Assembly: GCA_019418525.1 (NCBI GenBank)
Contig: DYBS01000115.1
Location: 1 to 6,995, forward strand
Direction: 5' to 3'
Source: Clostridiales bacterium
Lineage (GTDB): Bacteria; Bacillota; Clostridia; Oscillospirales; Oscillospiraceae
Length of the DNA stretch: 6,995 nt
Made by a program: the position numbers and the translations under genes. The notes under the pieces are model-generated. The model searched no databases and was not told the origin of the DNA. It saw only the letters and a list, made by a program, of their open reading frames with translations. Shown here piece by piece: positions 5,400 through 6,995 of the stretch; within the stretch, counting starts at the first letter, position 1, and the number at the start of each line of letters is the position of its first letter.

Positions 5400-6827
5400 A
5401 TGTCAAAGCAACTTGAGAGACCCGGTTTCATTGAGCGCTATTTTGAATTGCAGAAATACGGTACCAACGTCCGCACCGAGATCCTGGCGGGCGTGACCAC
5501 CTTCATCTCCATCGCCTACATCCTCATCCTCAATCCCCAGATCCTGGCCGATCCCTTTCTGATCATGGGCGACACGGCACTGGCCGGCCAGATCTCCAAC
5601 GGCGTCTTTATTGGCACCTGCATCGGCGCATTCATCGGCACCATTCTGGTGGCGCTCTACGCCAAGCTGCCCTTTGCCCAGGCCCCCGGTATGGGACTCA
5701 ACGCCTTCTTCGCCTACACCGTAGTTCTAGCCATGGGGTACAGTTACAGCCAGGCGCTGGTGGTGGTCTTTATCTCCGGTATCCTCTTCATCGTCATTAC
5801 GGCGGTGGGTTTGCGGGAGGCCATCATCCGCTCCATCCCCCAGGCGGTCAAGACCGCCATCACTCCGGGCATCGGCTTGTTCATCACCATCATTGGCCTG
5901 AAGAACAGCGGCCTGGTGGTGGGCAACAGCGCCACCCTGGTCAGCATGGTGGACTTTGCCCAGTGGCAGAACCCCGACGCCGACCTCACCGCCGTAAAGG
6001 GCGCACTAGTGGCCGTCATCGGCCTGCTGGTCATGGGTGTGCTCCATGCCCGTAAGGTGAAGGGTTCCATCCTCATCGGCATCGTGGTGGCTACTCTGGC
6101 CGGCATCCCCCTGGGTGTGACCCAGGTGGGCAACCTCAGCTTTGACATTGGCTCCAAGTTCTCCGATTTTATGGAGGTCTCCTTCTTCCACCTGGACTTT
6201 GCGGGACTCTTTGCCGGTGAGAACCTGCTCCACAGCCTCTTTACGGTCGCCATGCTGGTGATCAGCTTCTCTCTGGTGAATATGTTCGACTCCATCGGCA
6301 CCCTGTTGGGCGCTGCCAAGCAGTCCGGCATGATGGATGAAAACGGTGAGGTCATCCACATGAAGCAGGCCCTCATGTCCGACGCCATCTCCACCGCCGC
6401 GGGCGCTCTGGTGGGCACTTCCACCGTCACCACCGTGGTGGAGTCCAGCGCCGGCATCGCCGAGGGCGGCCGCACCGGCCTGACCAGCGTCGTCACCGCC
6501 GGACTCTTCCTCCTCTCCATCATCTTTGCTCCGGTGGTGGGCATCGTCCCCGGCGCCGCTACCGCTCCCGCCCTCATCTTTGTGGGTATCCTGATGCTGA
6601 GCAACATCCGGGACGTGGACTTCAGCGACATGACTGAGGCGCTGCCCGCCTTCTGCACCATCGTCTTTATGCCCTTCACCTACTCCATCGCCAACGGCGT
6701 GGCCGTGGGTCTCATCATGTTCTGCCTCATCAAGCTCTTCACCGGCAAGGTGCGGGAGATCCAGCCTTTGGCCGCCATCGTCTCGCTCATCTTCATCCTC
6801 CGCTATGCCTTTATGACGCTGGGTTAA
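5400..6827 (+). CDS. NCS2-family AzgA-type purine (guanine/hypoxanthine) permease
   Basis: A 475-residue, strongly hydrophobic inner-membrane transporter that imports purine bases, probably by proton symport as in its family. Length and motifs fit the AzgA branch (PbuG/PbuO of Bacillus, PurP of E. coli): N-terminal YGTNVRTEILAGVTTFISIAYIL (20-42), QAPGMGLNAFFAYT (94-107), NMFDSIGTLLG (294-304) and GTSTVTTVVESSAGIAEGGRTGLT (339-362). The last two are the substrate-site regions of the family. The start at 5400 is chosen because GGAGGT (5387-5392) lies 7 nt upstream and the protein then begins MSKQLERPGF, as in homologues; the frame is open further upstream to a TTG at 5322 without family similarity. 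It is preceded by a guanine riboswitch and followed by a perfect hairpin. The riboswitch supports guanine/hypoxanthine as substrate, but pbuG versus pbuO cannot be decided from sequence alone. Confidence 0.95.
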   Translation: MSKQLERPGFIERYFELQKYGTNVRTEILAGVTTFISIAYILILNPQILADPFLIMGDTALAGQISNGVFIGTCIGAFIGTILVALYAKLPFAQAPGMGLNAFFAYTVVLAMGYSYSQALVVVFISGILFIVITAVGLREAIIRSIPQAVKTAITPGIGLFITIIGLKNSGLVVGNSATLVSMVDFAQWQNPDADLTAVKGALVAVIGLLVMGVLHARKVKGSILIGIVVATLAGIPLGVTQVGNLSFDIGSKFSDFMEVSFFHLDFAGLFAGENLLHSLFTVAMLVISFSLVNMFDSIGTLLGAAKQSGMMDENGEVIHMKQALMSDAISTAAGALVGTSTVTTVVESSAGIAEGGRTGLTSVVTAGLFLLSIIFAPVVGIVPGAATAPALIFVGILMLSNIRDVDFSDMTEALPAFCTIVFMPFTYSIANGVAVGLIMFCLIKLFTGKVREIQPLAAIVSLIFILRYAFMTLG

Positions 6828-6846
6828 CAGACACATTAAATATAAG

Positions 6847-6879
6847 GAGAGCGGCCTGCCGGTTCGGCAGGCCGCTCTC
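6847..6879. terminator. Perfect 15-bp hairpin between convergent genes, probable bidirectional terminator
   Basis: GAGAGCGGCCTGCCG (6847-6861) and CGGCAGGCCGCTCTC (6865-6879) are exact inverted copies separated by GTT. Downstream on the plus strand there is no T-run (GGTTACTCTGG). On the minus strand the stem is followed by CTTATATTTAATG, moderately T-rich. It begins 19 bp after the permease stop and 2 bp from the sigma-factor stop, so it probably ends transcripts from both sides, better for the sigma gene. Confidence 0.7.
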
Positions 6880-6881
6880 GG

Positions 6882-6995
6882 TTACTCTGGGGCCAGCGCC
6901 CGGCGGAGGTGCTCCATGGCCCGGCGTTCGATGCGGGAGATCTGTACCTGGGACACCCCCAGCACCTTGGCGGTGCGGTCCTGGGGGAAGCCCCG
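6882..6995 (-). CDS. Sigma-70-family RNA polymerase sigma factor, C-terminal end (partial)
   Basis: Only the last 37 residues lie in the window; the gene continues beyond 6995. They read as the C-terminal half of sigma region 4.2: a helix-turn-helix RTAKVLGVSQVQISRIE (residues 7-23) followed by RRAMEHLRRAL and the stop. The helix contacts the promoter -35 element. The SQVQISRIE pattern is closest, by memory, to the sporulation sigmas SigF/SigG (SQVQVSRLEK, SQAQVSRLEK), but 37 residues are too few to name the factor. It is convergent with the permease gene. There is no sign of truncation other than the window edge. Confidence 0.85.
   Translation of the reverse strand, partial: RGFPQDRTAKVLGVSQVQISRIERRAMEHLRRALAPE

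Noticed and set aside
5744..6836. Two long minus-strand frames opposite the permease gene
   Set aside because: One is Met/Thr-rich and the other is His/Asp/Gly-rich low complexity, as expected from antisense reading of hydrophobic GC-rich codons. The plus strand encodes an intact permease.

Overview
This window looks like chromosomal DNA from a GC-rich, spore-forming Clostridia relative, probably an Oscillospiraceae gut anaerobe of the Flavonifractor/Pseudoflavonifractor/Lawsonibacter kind. That placement is inference. It rests on GC-rich codons combined with Firmicutes traits: a guanine riboswitch ahead of a purine permease, a BlaI/BlaR1-type regulator pair, a flavodoxin-ferredoxin protein typical of anaerobes, and the end of a sigma factor resembling sporulation sigmas.

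Layout: (1) 3-722 (+) is the 3' part of cysS. It is followed by a tandem 15-bp repeat that folds into an AT-rich hairpin, then a strong GC-rich terminator shared with the convergent gene. (2) A minus-strand cluster reads right to left: a BlaI-type repressor (4490-4858), an M56/BlaR1-type membrane metalloprotease receptor with a very large extracytoplasmic part (1723-4497), and an EFR1-type flavodoxin/2x[4Fe-4S] protein (845-1669). The first two overlap by 8 bp. The third starts 53 bp after the receptor stop with no clear terminator between, so all three may be one operon. (3) The divergent regulatory region 4859-5399 holds the repressor promoter with two 16-bp operator-like sites arranged as 20-bp inverted arms, and the permease promoter with a guanine riboswitch and terminator platform. 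(4) 5400-6827 (+) is an AzgA-type (NCS2) purine permease. (5) A perfect 15-bp hairpin separates it from the convergent end of a sigma-70-family gene (6882-6995, minus).

How the parts work together: the repressor probably shuts off its own operon through the two operators. The receptor presumably senses an extracytoplasmic signal and relieves repression by proteolysis, as in the BlaI/BlaR1 paradigm. Its sensor is not a penicillin-binding domain, so the signal is unknown. The permease is predicted to be switched off by guanine or hypoxanthine through transcription termination in its leader. The most interesting items are the non-beta-lactam sensor of the M56 receptor with its paired operators, and the fully traceable riboswitch/antiterminator/terminator leader. 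No mobile element, CRISPR array, tRNA or rRNA was seen.
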